DNA of 64,000 nt from Verrucomicrobiota bacterium (GCA_016935555.1 JAFGQR010000011.1:101115-165114), one strand, 5' to 3'. Shown: positions 45,297-55,864, counted from the stretch's first letter. The notes: a model not told the origin generated them from the sequence alone. Numbers and translations: made by a program.

Positions 45297-46682
45297 ATGA
45301 ACAAAACCACCATGACCCGACGGCGCTTCATCCGGCGCACCACCACCGCCGCCCTGGCCGCCTCGGCCTTTCCAACCCTCGTTCCCGCCTCCGCACGCGG
45401 GGCCGACGGCGCCCCCGCGCCCAGCAACCGCATCGTGGTGGCGGCCATCGGCGTGGGGCCGCAGGGCAGGGGAGTGATGGCCGGGTTTCTCGCCCAGGCG
45501 GGCGTCCAAGTGGTTGCGGTGTGTGATGTGGCCAAGTTGAATCTCGACCAGGCGGTGAACCAGGTGAACCAGCGGTATCAGAACCGGGACTGCAAGCCCT
45601 ACGGCGATTTTCGCGAGGTCCTGGCGCGCGGGGACATTGACGCGGTGTTGATTGCGACGCCTGACCACTGGCATGTGCCGGTGGCCGTGGCGGCCGCCAA
45701 GGCCGGCAAGGACATGTATGTGGAGAAGCCGCTGGGCCTGACGATCGAGGAGGACCAGAGGCTGCGCCAGGTGTGCCGCGAGCACAAGCGCGTCTTCCAG
45801 TTCGGCACCCAGCAGCGGTCAAGCCGGGAATTCCGCCGGGCCTGCGAACTGGTCCGCAACGGCCGGATCGGCAAACTCAAGCAAATCGACGTCTGGAGCT
45901 CGGCCAGCCATCCGGGCGGTTCCACGAAGGCGGCGAAGGTGCCGGCGGGTTTGGATTACGATTTCTGGCTCGGCCCGGCGCCTTACACGCCCTACACGGA
46001 CAACAAGGCGTTTGACAACGTGCCGCCGGGTGGTTGGAAGACATGGTGGTTCAACTACGACTACGCCCTGGGATTCATCGCCGGCTGGGGGGTGCACCCG
46101 CTGGACATCGCCTACTGGGGGCACCCTGCCATGATGGAGGGTCCGCTCGAGGTCGAAGGCAAGGCGGTCATCCCCACCGAAGGCGCCTGCAACACGTCGG
46201 TCGCGTGGGACGTGGCATTCCGGTTCGCCGACGGGGTGCGGCTTTGGTATCGCGGCACGCGCAACGGGTGCGAGCCCAACGCGATGAACGATTTCAAGGA
46301 GTGGCGCGCCCGGTTTGGGCAGATCCATGACCACGGCACCGCCTTCGAAGGCACCGACGGCTGGGTCCACGTCTTCCGCGGCGGCCTTGTCACCCGGCCC
46401 GAAGCCCTCGCCGAACAGCCGCTTGAACCCTCAGACCGGCCGCTGCCCGTGAGCACCGGCCATACCCGCAATTTCATCGAGGCCGTCCGCAGCCGCCAGC
46501 CCGCCATCTGCCCCGTCGACGACGCGGTCATCGCCGACACGCTGTGCCATCTGAGCGACATCGCCACGCGGGTCGACCGCAAGCTGGTGTGGGACCCGAA
46601 GAAGGAGCAGTTTCTCAACGATGCCGGCGCCAACCGCAGGCTCAAGCTGCGCCCCATGCGCGAGCCGTGGACACTCGGCTAG
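45297..46682 (+). CDS. Gfo/Idh/MocA family oxidoreductase with Tat signal
   Basis: MTRRRFIRRTTTAALAASAFPTLVPASARG; IVVAAIGVGPQGRGVMAGFLAQAGVQVVAVCDV; VLIATPDHWHVPVAVAAAKAGKDMYVEKPLGLTIEE. Confidence 0.95.
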   Translation: MNKTTMTRRRFIRRTTTAALAASAFPTLVPASARGADGAPAPSNRIVVAAIGVGPQGRGVMAGFLAQAGVQVVAVCDVAKLNLDQAVNQVNQRYQNRDCKPYGDFREVLARGDIDAVLIATPDHWHVPVAVAAAKAGKDMYVEKPLGLTIEEDQRLRQVCREHKRVFQFGTQQRSSREFRRACELVRNGRIGKLKQIDVWSSASHPGGSTKAAKVPAGLDYDFWLGPAPYTPYTDNKAFDNVPPGGWKTWWFNYDYALGFIAGWGVHPLDIAYWGHPAMMEGPLEVEGKAVIPTEGACNTSVAWDVAFRFADGVRLWYRGTRNGCEPNAMNDFKEWRARFGQIHDHGTAFEGTDGWVHVFRGGLVTRPEALAEQPLEPSDRPLPVSTGHTRNFIEAVRSRQPAICPVDDAVIADTLCHLSDIATRVDRKLVWDPKKEQFLNDAGANRRLKLRPMREPWTLG

Positions 46683-46866
46683 AAGCCTCGACGCTTCAGC
46701 GGCATGGGAGATGGATCGAGTTCCGCGAGCTGCGGAAACGTCGAGGATGCTGCGCCGCCGCCCCGCGGCGGCTTCCGGTCCTGGGATCGGCTTGCCCTGT
46801 GTCGCACTCCGGGCGCCCCGGCGTTCCGCCCGCCGGCGCCGGATGGCGCTTCCCATGAACCGAACA

Positions 46867-46910
46867 ATTTTCAATCCTCAATTTTCAATTTTCAATTTGC
46901 AATTGCCAAT
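46867..46910. repeat. AT-rich microsatellite-like tract (TCAATTTTCAATTTTCAATTTGCAATTGCCAATT)
   Basis: Repeated TCAATTT-type units in an otherwise GC-rich intergenic region. Confidence 0.6.
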
Positions 46911-47063
46911 TACACACGCCGGTTCATGGCTCCGATGCGCGCAAGCTCTTCCCATAAACCGTTGTTGTTCCGGAGCGGTTGTCGCGCGGGATCAACATCG
47001 TGCGCGGACGCGTGGTTCCGTGGTTCGGGGATCGTCGATTTTGGTTGAAGAATTCGCCGGGGG

Positions 47064-49256
47064 GTGAGTCTATGCATTCCAATGAACCGAACACCTCGCA
47101 TGCATTTTCATCATCGGCACGGCATCCTCCGCGGCGTGCTGCTTTCCCTGGTGTGTGTGCCGTGGCTCGGCCTCGGGATCGCAAGCTGCCCCGCGGCCGC
47201 CGAACCCCACGCGGTCGCCCCGGGCTTCCACGTCGCCCCCCGCGGCAACGACCGCTGGTCCGGCACGCAGGCCGCGCCGAACGAGGCTCGGACGGACGGG
47301 CCGTTTGCGACGCTGGGGCGCGCGCGCGACGCGGTGCGGGCATGGACACGCGCACCCGGGCGCGCGCCCGGGGACGTGGCGATCGTGGGGATTCAGGGGG
47401 GACACTATTTTTTGGGCGAACCCGTGAGGTTCACCCTCGAAGACAGCGCACCGGCCCGGGGACGGATCCGCTATGTGGGCGTCGGGGAGCGGCGGCCGGT
47501 GTTCAGCGGCGGCCGGCGGATCACGGGGTGGAAAGCGGCCTCGCTGAACGGCAGGGCGGTGTGGGCGGCGGAGCTTTCGGAGGTGCGGGAGGGGCGGTGG
47601 TATTTTCGTCAGCTCTGGGTCAATGGCGAGCGGCGACCGCGGGCGCGGCATCCGAACCGGGGCTATTTGGCGGTGGAATCAATTCCGGAGGCGAAGGCTG
47701 GGGTGGCGTGGAGCGAGGGGCAGGCGCAGTTCCGGTTCAAGGCCGCTGATTTGCAGGCCTGGCCCACGGTTGCGCACGGCGAGGTGCGCGTGATGAATCG
47801 CTGGGTGGAATCGCATCTGCCGGTGGTTCGTGTGGACGAGGCGCAGCGCCTGGTGAATTTTGGCAAGCACAGCGTGTTCAAGCTGGACGCGGGGGACCTG
47901 TATTATCTCGAGCACGTTCGGGAATTGCTGGATGCGCCGGGCGAGTGGTATTTGGACCGGGCGGCGGGGGTGTTGTATTACGCGCCGAAGCCGGGCGAGT
48001 CCATGGAGGGCATCGAGGCGATCGCGCCGGTGCTGTCGGAACTGGTGCGGTTCGACGGCAAGCCGGAGGCGGGTGGTTTCATCGAGCGGCTGAGCTTTGA
48101 GAACCTGACGTTCGCGCACAGCGAATGGTATTTCCCGGACGGCTTCGATGCGGGCAAGGACAAGGCGCAGGTCTGGCCGCCGCCCAAGGCTGATGTGGGC
48201 GGTTTTGCGCAGGCGGCGGTGGGTGTGCCTGGGGCGGTGCGGGGGGAGGGTGTGCGGGAGGTGGCGTTCGAGGGGTGCCGGTTTGTGCACCTGGGCGGTT
48301 ACGCGCTCGAACTGGGGCGCGGCTGCCGGTCCAATGCGATTCATGGCTGCGACCTGGGCGACTTGGGGGCGGGGGGCATCAAGTTGGGGGAGACCATGCT
48401 GCGCAGGAATCCGGCCGAGGTGGCGCGCGACAACGAGGTTGTCGACTGCCATATTCACGACGGCGGCCAGATGTTTCACAGCGCGATCGGGATTTGGATC
48501 GGGCAGTCGCCGTCGAATCGGCTTCTGCACAATCACATTCACGACTTCTACTACACGGGCATTTCGATCGGCTGGACGTGGGGTTACGGCGAGGCGCGGG
48601 CCACCAACAACACCGTCGCGTTCAACCACGTCCATCACATCGGCGTGAAGTCCGACGGGGACGGTCCCATTCTCAGCGACATGGCGGGCATTTACACGCT
48701 GGGCCTCCAGGCCGGAACGGTTATCCGCAACAACCTCTGGCACGACATCGCCGGCATCCGCTACGGCGGCTGGGGCATCTACTTCGACGAAGGCACCACG
48801 CGCATCCTGGCTGAGAACAATGTGGTCTGCCGCACCACTCACGGCGGGTTCCACCAGCACTACGGCAAAGACAACATCGTCCGCAACAACGTGTTCGCCT
48901 TCGCCCGCGACCACCAGATCCAGCGCAGCCGCCCGGAATCGCATCGCAGCTTCACGTTCGAACGCAACCTGGTGTATTGGAACCGCGGCGTGCTGCTCGG
49001 CGGCAATTACGACGACAGCAATTACCTCTTCCAATCCAACCTCTACTGGCCCGAAGCCGGCGGCGAGGTCCGCTTTGCCAAAGGGTCCTTCGCGCAGTGG
49101 CAGGCACGCGGCCAGGACACCAACAGTCTCATCGCCAACCCCCAGTTCGCCAACCCGGCCAGGGACGACTTCACCCTGCGTCCCGGCTCGCCCGCAAGCC
49201 GCGTCGGCTTCCAGCCGATTGACTTGCGCACCGTGGGCGTGCGCCGCCGGCGGTGA
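47064..49256 (+). CDS. Secreted right-handed parallel beta-helix protein
   Basis: Signal peptide; FHVAPRGNDRWSGTQAAPN..DGPFATLGRARDAVR; IRNNLWHDIAGIRYGGWGIYFDEGTTRILAENNVVCRTTHGGFHQHYGKDNIVRNNVFAF. Start may be 47082 or 47100. Confidence 0.9.
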   Translation: MSLCIPMNRTPRMHFHHRHGILRGVLLSLVCVPWLGLGIASCPAAAEPHAVAPGFHVAPRGNDRWSGTQAAPNEARTDGPFATLGRARDAVRAWTRAPGRAPGDVAIVGIQGGHYFLGEPVRFTLEDSAPARGRIRYVGVGERRPVFSGGRRITGWKAASLNGRAVWAAELSEVREGRWYFRQLWVNGERRPRARHPNRGYLAVESIPEAKAGVAWSEGQAQFRFKAADLQAWPTVAHGEVRVMNRWVESHLPVVRVDEAQRLVNFGKHSVFKLDAGDLYYLEHVRELLDAPGEWYLDRAAGVLYYAPKPGESMEGIEAIAPVLSELVRFDGKPEAGGFIERLSFENLTFAHSEWYFPDGFDAGKDKAQVWPPPKADVGGFAQAAVGVPGAVRGEGVREVAFEGCRFVHLGGYALELGRGCRSNAIHGCDLGDLGAGGIKLGETMLRRNPAEVARDNEVVDCHIHDGGQMFHSAIGIWIGQSPSNRLLHNHIHDFYYTGISIGWTWGYGEARATNNTVAFNHVHHIGVKSDGDGPILSDMAGIYTLGLQAGTVIRNNLWHDIAGIRYGGWGIYFDEGTTRILAENNVVCRTTHGGFHQHYGKDNIVRNNVFAFARDHQIQRSRPESHRSFTFERNLVYWNRGVLLGGNYDDSNYLFQSNLYWPEAGGEVRFAKGSFAQWQARGQDTNSLIANPQFANPARDDFTLRPGSPASRVGFQPIDLRTVGVRRRR

Positions 49257-49257
49257 T

Positions 49258-52200
49258 TCACTGGAGATCCTGGTGGTAGCTCTGGAGGGATTTCACCCCG
49301 GCCCGCCCGGCGCGGTATTCGGCGATGCCCACCACGGAGGCGCGGGCGGCGGCGGGGGTGGTGAGGTAGGGGATTTTGTATTTGACGGCGGCTTTGCGGA
49401 TGTAGCCGTCGTCGGACTTGCTGGCTTTGCCCATGGGGGTGTTGATGACGAGTTGGATTTCGCGGCTTTTGATTTCGTCGGCGATGTTGGGGCGTTGGTG
49501 TTCGCGGACTTTGAAGCTGCGTTCGGCTTTCACGCCGTGGTGTTGGAGAAACTCGCAGGTGCCCTCGGTGGCTTTGAGGCGGAACCCGAGTTCCTGGAAG
49601 CGGCGTGCGGCGTCGAGGATGAGGGGCTTGTCCTTGTCGGTGACGGAGATGAAGACGGTGCCCTGGAGGGGCAGCTGGGGGGTGGCGGCTTCCTGGGATT
49701 TGAAGTAGGCCAGTCCGAAGCTGGGGGCCATGCCGAGCACTTCGCCCGTGGACCGCATTTCGGGGCCGAGGACGGGGTCGACTTCCGGGAACATGTTGAA
49801 GGGCAGCACGACTTCCTTGACGCCGAAGTAGGGGATGGTTTGGCGGCGGAGCTTGAGGACGGCGAGTTGGGTGCCGAGCATGAGTTGGGTGGCGATGCGG
49901 GCCATGGGCACATTGCAGACCTTGGAGACCAGCGGGACGGTTCGGGAGGCACGGGGGTTGGCTTCGAGGACGTAGACCTTGTCCTGGCAGATGGCGTATT
50001 GGATGTTCATGACGCCGCAGACCTGCAGCTCCCGCCCGATGCGCAGCGTGTAGTCTTCAATGGTCTGCAGGTGCCGTCCGGGGAGCGTGACGGGCGGAAT
50101 GGCGCAGGCGGAGTCGCCGGAGTGGATGCCGGCCAGTTCGATATGTTCCATGACGGCCGGCACGAAGGCGTCAGTGCCGTCGGCGAGGGCATCGGCTTCG
50201 GCTTCGATGGCATTTTCCAGGAAACGATCGATGAGGATGGGGCGGTCGGGGGCGACGTCCACGGCCCGGGCAACATACTCTTGCAGCATGGCCTCGTCGT
50301 GAACCACCTCCATGGCGCGTCCGCCCAGCACGAAAGAGGGGCGGACCATGACGGGGTAGCCGATGCGGTCGGCGACGGCCTTGGCCTGGTCGAAGGTGCT
50401 GGCCATGCCGGACTCGGGCATGGGGATGCCCATCTTCTCCATCATCTGCCGGAAGCGGTCGCGGTCTTCCGCGAGGTCGATGACGTCCGGGGTGGTGCCG
50501 AGGACCTTGACGCCCGCGGCTTCGATATCCTTGGCGATATTGAGTGGGGTCTGGCCGCCGAACTGGACCAGCACACCCTCGGGCTTCTCCTTCTGGTAAA
50601 TCGCGAGCACGTCCTCGACCGTCAGCGGCTCGAAATAGAGCTTGTCCGACGTGTCGTAATCGGTGGACACCGTCTCGGGATTGCAGTTGACCATGATGGT
50701 TTCGTAGCCGGCTTCGCGCAGGGCCATGGCGGCATGGACGCAGCAGTAGTCGAACTCGATCCCCTGGCCGATGCGGTTGGGGCCGCCGCCGAGCACCATG
50801 ACCTTCTTGCGCTTGCTCACCGGGACGCGGTCGCGGCCGTTGTAGGTGGAATAGTAGTAGGCGGCTTCCTCGACGCCGCTCACGGGGACCGCGTCCCAGG
50901 CTTCGACGACGCCGAGCCGGGCGCGCTGCTCGCGCAGGCGGGGTTCGGGGATGCCGAGCAGCTTGCTGAGGTAGGCGTCGGCGAAGCCGTCCTTCTTGGC
51001 CCGGACGAGCAGGTTGTCGGGCAACGCCTTGCCCTTGTGTTTGAGCAGGGTTTCTTCCAAGTCGACGAGTTCTTTCATCTGCTCAATGAACCAGGGTTTG
51101 ATGTGGGTTTTGGCGTGGAGGGCGGCGACCGTGGCGCCTTTGCGGAGCGCCTCGTACATGATCCACTGCCGTTCGCTGGAGGGCTCGTTGAGCAGCCGCA
51201 TCAATTCCTCGAGCGGCTGCTCGTGAAAATCCTTGGCGAAGCCCAGGCCGTGCCGCCCGTTTTCCAGGGAGCGGATGGCTTTCTGAAACGCCTCCTTGTA
51301 GTGCTTGCCGATACTCATCACCTCGCCCACCGCCCGCATTTGCGTGCCCAGCTTGTCCTCCGACCCCTTGAACTTCTCAAAGGCGAAGCGCGGGAACTTC
51401 ACGACGACATAGTCGCCCGAGGGCGTGTATTTCTCCAGCGTGCCCTCGCGCCAATAAGGGATTTCGTCCAGGGTGAGGCCGCCGGCGAGCTCGGCGGAGA
51501 TGAGCGCGATGGGGAAGCCGGTGGCTTTGGAGGCCAGCGCGGAGGAGCGGGACGTGCGCGGGTTGATTTCGATGACGACAACGCGGCCGGTCTGGGGGTC
51601 GTGGGCGAACTGGATGTTGGTGCCGCCGATGACGCCGATGGACTCGACGATGCGGTAGGAGTATTCCTGCAGCTTGGCCTGCAGCTTCGGGTCGATCGTC
51701 AGCATCGGCGCCACACAATAGGAGTCGCCGGTGTGCACCCCCATCGCGTCCACGTTCTCGATGAAACACACCGTGATCATCTGGTTCTTCGCGTCCCGGA
51801 CCACCTCCAGCTCCAGCTCCTCCCAGCCCAGCACGCTCTCCTCGACCAGAATCTGACCCACCATGCTGGCCGCCAATCCGCGCCCGGCGATCACACGCAG
51901 TTCCTCGACGTTATACACATGCCCGCCCCCCGTGCCGCCCAGCGTGTACGCCGGCCGGATCACCACCGGATACCCCAACTCCGCCGCCACCTTTTCCGCC
52001 TCCTCGATGCTGAACGCCGGCGCGCTGCGGGGCATCTCAATCCCCAGCCGCCGCATCGTCTCCTTGAACACAATCCGGTCCTCCCCCTTCTCGATCGCGT
52101 CCGCCTCCACGCCGATGAGGCGGACGTTGTATTTGGCGAGGACGCCGGCTTTGGCGAGCTGTGAGGACAGATTAAGTCCGGTCTGGCCGCCCAGGTTGGG

Positions 52201-52461
52201 CAGGAGGGCGTCGGGGCGCTCCTTCTCGATGATGTCCGTGAGGCACTGCAGGGTGAGCGGCTCGATGTAGGTCACGTCCGCCATGCCAGGGTCGGTCATG
52301 ATGGTCGCCGGGTTCGAGTTGACGAGAACGATCTGGTAGCCGAGGGACCGGAGGGCTTTGCAGGCTTGGGTGCCCGAGTAGTCGAACTCGCACGCCTGCC
52401 CGATGATGATCGGCCCCGAACCGATGATCAGGACCTTGTGAATGTCGTTGCGTCGTGGCAT
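49258..52461 (-). CDS. carB: Carbamoyl-phosphate synthase large subunit
   Basis: MPRRNDIHKVLIIGSGPIIIGQACEFDYSGTQACKALR; duplicated ATP-grasp halves (VMVLGGGPNRIGQGIEFDYCCVHA; IGYPVMVRPSFVLGGRAMEVV); C-terminal MGS-like domain. Confidence 0.98.
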   Translation of the reverse strand: MPRRNDIHKVLIIGSGPIIIGQACEFDYSGTQACKALRSLGYQIVLVNSNPATIMTDPGMADVTYIEPLTLQCLTDIIEKERPDALLPNLGGQTGLNLSSQLAKAGVLAKYNVRLIGVEADAIEKGEDRIVFKETMRRLGIEMPRSAPAFSIEEAEKVAAELGYPVVIRPAYTLGGTGGGHVYNVEELRVIAGRGLAASMVGQILVEESVLGWEELELEVVRDAKNQMITVCFIENVDAMGVHTGDSYCVAPMLTIDPKLQAKLQEYSYRIVESIGVIGGTNIQFAHDPQTGRVVVIEINPRTSRSSALASKATGFPIALISAELAGGLTLDEIPYWREGTLEKYTPSGDYVVVKFPRFAFEKFKGSEDKLGTQMRAVGEVMSIGKHYKEAFQKAIRSLENGRHGLGFAKDFHEQPLEELMRLLNEPSSERQWIMYEALRKGATVAALHAKTHIKPWFIEQMKELVDLEETLLKHKGKALPDNLLVRAKKDGFADAYLSKLLGIPEPRLREQRARLGVVEAWDAVPVSGVEEAAYYYSTYNGRDRVPVSKRKKVMVLGGGPNRIGQGIEFDYCCVHAAMALREAGYETIMVNCNPETVSTDYDTSDKLYFEPLTVEDVLAIYQKEKPEGVLVQFGGQTPLNIAKDIEAAGVKVLGTTPDVIDLAEDRDRFRQMMEKMGIPMPESGMASTFDQAKAVADRIGYPVMVRPSFVLGGRAMEVVHDEAMLQEYVARAVDVAPDRPILIDRFLENAIEAEADALADGTDAFVPAVMEHIELAGIHSGDSACAIPPVTLPGRHLQTIEDYTLRIGRELQVCGVMNIQYAICQDKVYVLEANPRASRTVPLVSKVCNVPMARIATQLMLGTQLAVLKLRRQTIPYFGVKEVVLPFNMFPEVDPVLGPEMRSTGEVLGMAPSFGLAYFKSQEAATPQLPLQGTVFISVTDKDKPLILDAARRFQELGFRLKATEGTCEFLQHHGVKAERSFKVREHQRPNIADEIKSREIQLVINTPMGKASKSDDGYIRKAAVKYKIPYLTTPAAARASVVGIAEYRAGRAGVKSLQSYHQDLQ

Positions 52462-52849
52462 AGGCTTCCAGGCTCAATCTCCGTATCCCGGATCACGAGC
52501 CGCATGGTTTTGGGCGCAGACGATGCGCCGGAGGTCCGCAACGGACAAGCTTTTTTACGCAGATCCTCCGGCGCGGCACCTCGGCGGCCGTGCAACGGCC
52601 AGTTCAACTTCACCCATCCGGTCCGCAAAATCCTCGAGGCGCCATCCCCGTGCTGTCCTCGAAGCCTCAGAGGGAAAATGCAACAGCGGTTTTTGCCCGC
52701 CAGCGATCTTCGGCGCTGCGGAGTCCGCAAGGGAACCACGCGCGGAGTTGGCGATTGCGTTGCATCAACGCCCCCAACGGGAGACGTGGCGGCAAACCGC
52801 GGAATGTCTCACCTTGTGGAAGGTCCAGTTCCAAGCTCGGCTGACTTGC

Positions 52850-53047
52850 GTCATGGATCGCGCAGGAGTCGGACAAAGGTGTCGAACAGTTCTTGGTTTC
52901 GATATTTCAGAAACAACCGTTGGTACCGCGGGTTGCCCAACATGTCGACCGTGTGTGCCCGTGCGCGGCCACGGCGTAGCCGCCGATGATGAGAAACCGC
53001 AGCGGCAGTGGATGACACCCGATTCGGATGAAATCGGCCAGTTCCAT
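52850..53047 (-). pseudogene. Remnant of a nucleotidyltransferase-fold (AbiEii/MNT-like) protein, frameshifted
   Basis: MELADFIRIGCHPLPLRFLIIGGYAVAAHGHTRST continues only in another frame as VDMLGNPRYQRLFLKYRNQELFDTFVRLLRD; the core GGYAVAxHGxxRxTxDxD motif is broken. Confidence 0.45.
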
Positions 53048-53155
53048 GCGGGGCGAGCTTAGTGGTGTTTTGCCAGCAATCAAGCAGGCACGCAGGAGGA
53101 TCGGCCAAGTTTGGGCTTGGCGGGGGATGCCTTCTGGCGATTTACTTCGCGCCGC

Positions 53156-54223
53156 ATGAAACCATCCGCCTACGCGGCCGCCGGTGTGGACATCGCCTTG
53201 GGCAATCGGGTCAAGGCCGGCCTGCCCCGGCTCCTGGCGTCCACGCATCGGCGCGGCGTGCTGGGCAAGGTGGGCGGGTTCGGGGGGCTTTTCGCGCTGG
53301 ACCCCCGCCGCTACCGCCGGCCGGTCCTGGTGTCGAGCGTCGACGGCGTCGGCACCAAGCTCAAGATTGCCTTTGCCATGCACCGGCACGACACCATCGG
53401 CGCCGACCTCGTCAACCATTGCGTCAACGACATCGCCGTGCTCGGCGCCGAACCCCTCTTCTTCCTCGATTACCTCGGCACCGGCAGACTCGAACCGCGC
53501 GTCTTCGCCCGGATCCTGGCCGGCTTCGCCCGCGCCTGTGCCGAGAACGGCTGCGCCCTCATCGGGGGTGAAACCGCCCAGATGCCCGGCTTTTACCGGC
53601 CCGGCGAATACGACATCAGCGGCACCATCGTGGGCGCCGTCGAACGGGACCGGATTCTGGACGGCGCGAAATCCGTGCGGTGCGGCGATGTGGTGATCGG
53701 GCTGGCCTCGAGCGGGCTGCACACCAACGGCTATTCGCTGGCGCGCCGGGTTCTGTTGCAGCGGAGGAAATTCAAGCTCGCGCAGCGCATCCCCGAACTG
53801 GGCACCACGCTCGGCGACGCGCTGCTGGCGGTTCACGTCAGCTACGGCCCGCTGGTCCGGGCGCTGCTGGAGCGCTTCCATCCGGCGCGCCGCACCCCGC
53901 CGGGCGCAGGCCCCATCCACGCCCTGGCCCACATCACCGGCGGCGGGTTCATCGACAACATCCCGCGCGTTCTGCCCCGGACGTGCGACGTGGTCATCCG
54001 CAAGGGCGGCTGGCCGGTGCCGCCGGTCTTCACGCTCATCGCCGGGTGCGGCCGTGTGGCGGAGACCGAGATGTATCGGGTGTTCAACATGGGCATCGGC
54101 ATGACCGTGCTGGCGCACCCCGGCCGGGCGGACGCCGTGTTGCGGTTCATCCGGGCCCGCGGCCAGGCCGCGTGGATCATCGGCGAGGTCGTCCAGGGGC
54201 GGGGCCGGGCGCGGGTGATTTAG
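53156..54223 (+). CDS. purM: Phosphoribosylformylglycinamidine cyclo-ligase (AIR synthetase)
   Basis: YAAAGVDIALGNRVKAGLPRL; VSSVDGVGTKLKIAFAM; DTIGADLVNHCVNDIAVLGAEPLFFLDYLGTG; IGGETAQMPGFY. Confidence 0.96.
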   Translation: MKPSAYAAAGVDIALGNRVKAGLPRLLASTHRRGVLGKVGGFGGLFALDPRRYRRPVLVSSVDGVGTKLKIAFAMHRHDTIGADLVNHCVNDIAVLGAEPLFFLDYLGTGRLEPRVFARILAGFARACAENGCALIGGETAQMPGFYRPGEYDISGTIVGAVERDRILDGAKSVRCGDVVIGLASSGLHTNGYSLARRVLLQRRKFKLAQRIPELGTTLGDALLAVHVSYGPLVRALLERFHPARRTPPGAGPIHALAHITGGGFIDNIPRVLPRTCDVVIRKGGWPVPPVFTLIAGCGRVAETEMYRVFNMGIGMTVLAHPGRADAVLRFIRARGQAAWIIGEVVQGRGRARVI

Positions 54224-54234
54224 GATTGGAATTT

Positions 54235-55518
54235 ATGCGACACCACCCGATTGATCCACAACTGTTCATCGCCAACCGCGAGCGGCTTGTCCAGCAGATG
54301 CGGGGACGGTCGCTGGCGGTGGTCAACGCCAACGACGTGCTGCCCACCAACGCCGACGGCACGCTCGTCATGCAGCCCAACTCCGACCTGTTCTACCTGG
54401 CCGGCGTCGAGCAGGAGGAGAGCATCCTGGTGCTCGCGCCGGATGCGTTCGACGAGACCCAGCGCGAAATGCTGTTTCTGCGGGAGCCGAACGAGCACCT
54501 CAAGACCTGGGAGGGGCACAAGCTGTCCCGGGACGAGGCGACCCGGATCTCGGGCATCAGGCAGGTCCGCTGGCTGTCCGAGTTCCGGGCCGAGTTCCAC
54601 AAGCTCATGTGCGAGATGGACCGCGTCTACCTCAACAGCAACGAACACAAACGCGCCGTCGTCGAGGTCGAAACCCGCGACGCCCGCTTCATCCGCGACG
54701 TCCAGGCGCGTTACCCGCTTCACCGCTACCACCGTCTCGCCCAATTGATGCACCCGCTGCGTGCCGTCAAGTCCGAGACTGAACTCGGCCTGATCCGGCA
54801 CGCGTGCGGCATCACGCGACGCGCCTTCCTGCGCGTGTTGAAGTTCGTGAAGCCCGGCGTGAACGAGTGCGAGGTCGAAGCCGAGTTCGCCCACGAGTTC
54901 GTCCGGAACCGGGCGAAGTTCGCCTACAACCCGATCGTTGCGGCCGGGGCCAACGCGTGCGTGCTCCACTACCTGCAGAACGACCAGCCGTGCCGCAAGG
55001 GCGAGGTCCTCCTGCTCGATGTGGCTGCCAGCTACGCCAACTACAACTCCGACCTCACCCGCACCATCCCCGTCAACGGACGCTTCACCCGCCGCCAGCG
55101 GCAGGTCTACCGGGCCGTGCTGCGGATTTTGCGCGCGATGATCCGGGCCACCGTCCCGGGCAAGTTGCACCGGGACTGGCAGAAGGAAGCCGAAGCCCTG
55201 ACCCAGGAGGAACTGCTCCGGCTCGGATTGCTCACGCCGCGTGATGTCCGGGGGCAGGACCCGGCCAAGCCCGCGCTGAAGAAGTATTTCATGCACGGCC
55301 TGGGGCACGTGCTGGGCTTGGACGTGCACGATGTCGGGTTCATGGAGCAACCCTTCGCCCCCGGCTGGGTGCTCACCGTCGAGCCCGGCATCTACATCCC
55401 CGAGGAAGGCTTCGGCGTGCGCCTCGAAAACAACGTCGTCGTCACCCCCGACGGTCCCGTGGACCTGATGGCCGACATCCCCATCGAGCCCGACGAGATC
55501 GAGGCGCTCATGCGCTAG
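54235..55518 (+). CDS. pepP: M24 family Xaa-Pro aminopeptidase (aminopeptidase P type)
   Basis: N-terminal AMP_N domain (VMQPNSDLFYLAGVEQEESILVLAP); LLDVAASYANYNSDLTRTIPVNGRFT; HGLGHVLGLDVHDVG; TVEPGIYIPE. Confidence 0.94.
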   Translation: MRHHPIDPQLFIANRERLVQQMRGRSLAVVNANDVLPTNADGTLVMQPNSDLFYLAGVEQEESILVLAPDAFDETQREMLFLREPNEHLKTWEGHKLSRDEATRISGIRQVRWLSEFRAEFHKLMCEMDRVYLNSNEHKRAVVEVETRDARFIRDVQARYPLHRYHRLAQLMHPLRAVKSETELGLIRHACGITRRAFLRVLKFVKPGVNECEVEAEFAHEFVRNRAKFAYNPIVAAGANACVLHYLQNDQPCRKGEVLLLDVAASYANYNSDLTRTIPVNGRFTRRQRQVYRAVLRILRAMIRATVPGKLHRDWQKEAEALTQEELLRLGLLTPRDVRGQDPAKPALKKYFMHGLGHVLGLDVHDVGFMEQPFAPGWVLTVEPGIYIPEEGFGVRLENNVVVTPDGPVDLMADIPIEPDEIEALMR

Positions 55519-55822
55519 CGAGCCCCCATCCCCGCCGCGGTGGCGGAGCTTTCTTGGTTCAGAAACTGGGACGAACGCCAAAGCCAGCGACCCGGCAGCG
55601 ACGGCCCGCGAAGGCCAGGCCAATGAGTGACGCTACGCCGGGTTCGCTGCGCCGCATGGTTGGGCTTTTATATCTTCATTTCTCGTGCGTTGGCGTGGGG
55701 CGTCCCGACCTCACGCCGGCATGCCGATGCCCCGCTGACGAAAGGAAGGCGGAAGTATCCCGGGCAGAAACATGGGCTCCCCCCTTTTTTTGCCCGCCAT
55801 CGTTGTGCCTTCAAGCGCGCAA

Positions 55823-55864
55823 GTTGAGCGTTGAGCGTTGAGCGTTGAGCGTTGAGCGTTGAGC
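55823..55864. repeat. Perfect tandem repeat, 6 x GTTGAGC (7-bp unit)
   Basis: Direct reading of 55823-55864. Confidence 0.95.

Noticed and set aside
48820-52164. 1114-aa + strand ORF
   Set aside because: Antisense to carB, a confident coding gene; low-complexity translation typical of antisense frames in high-GC DNA.
55823-55864. CRISPR-like array
   Set aside because: 7-bp contiguous tandem repeat without spacers; not CRISPR.
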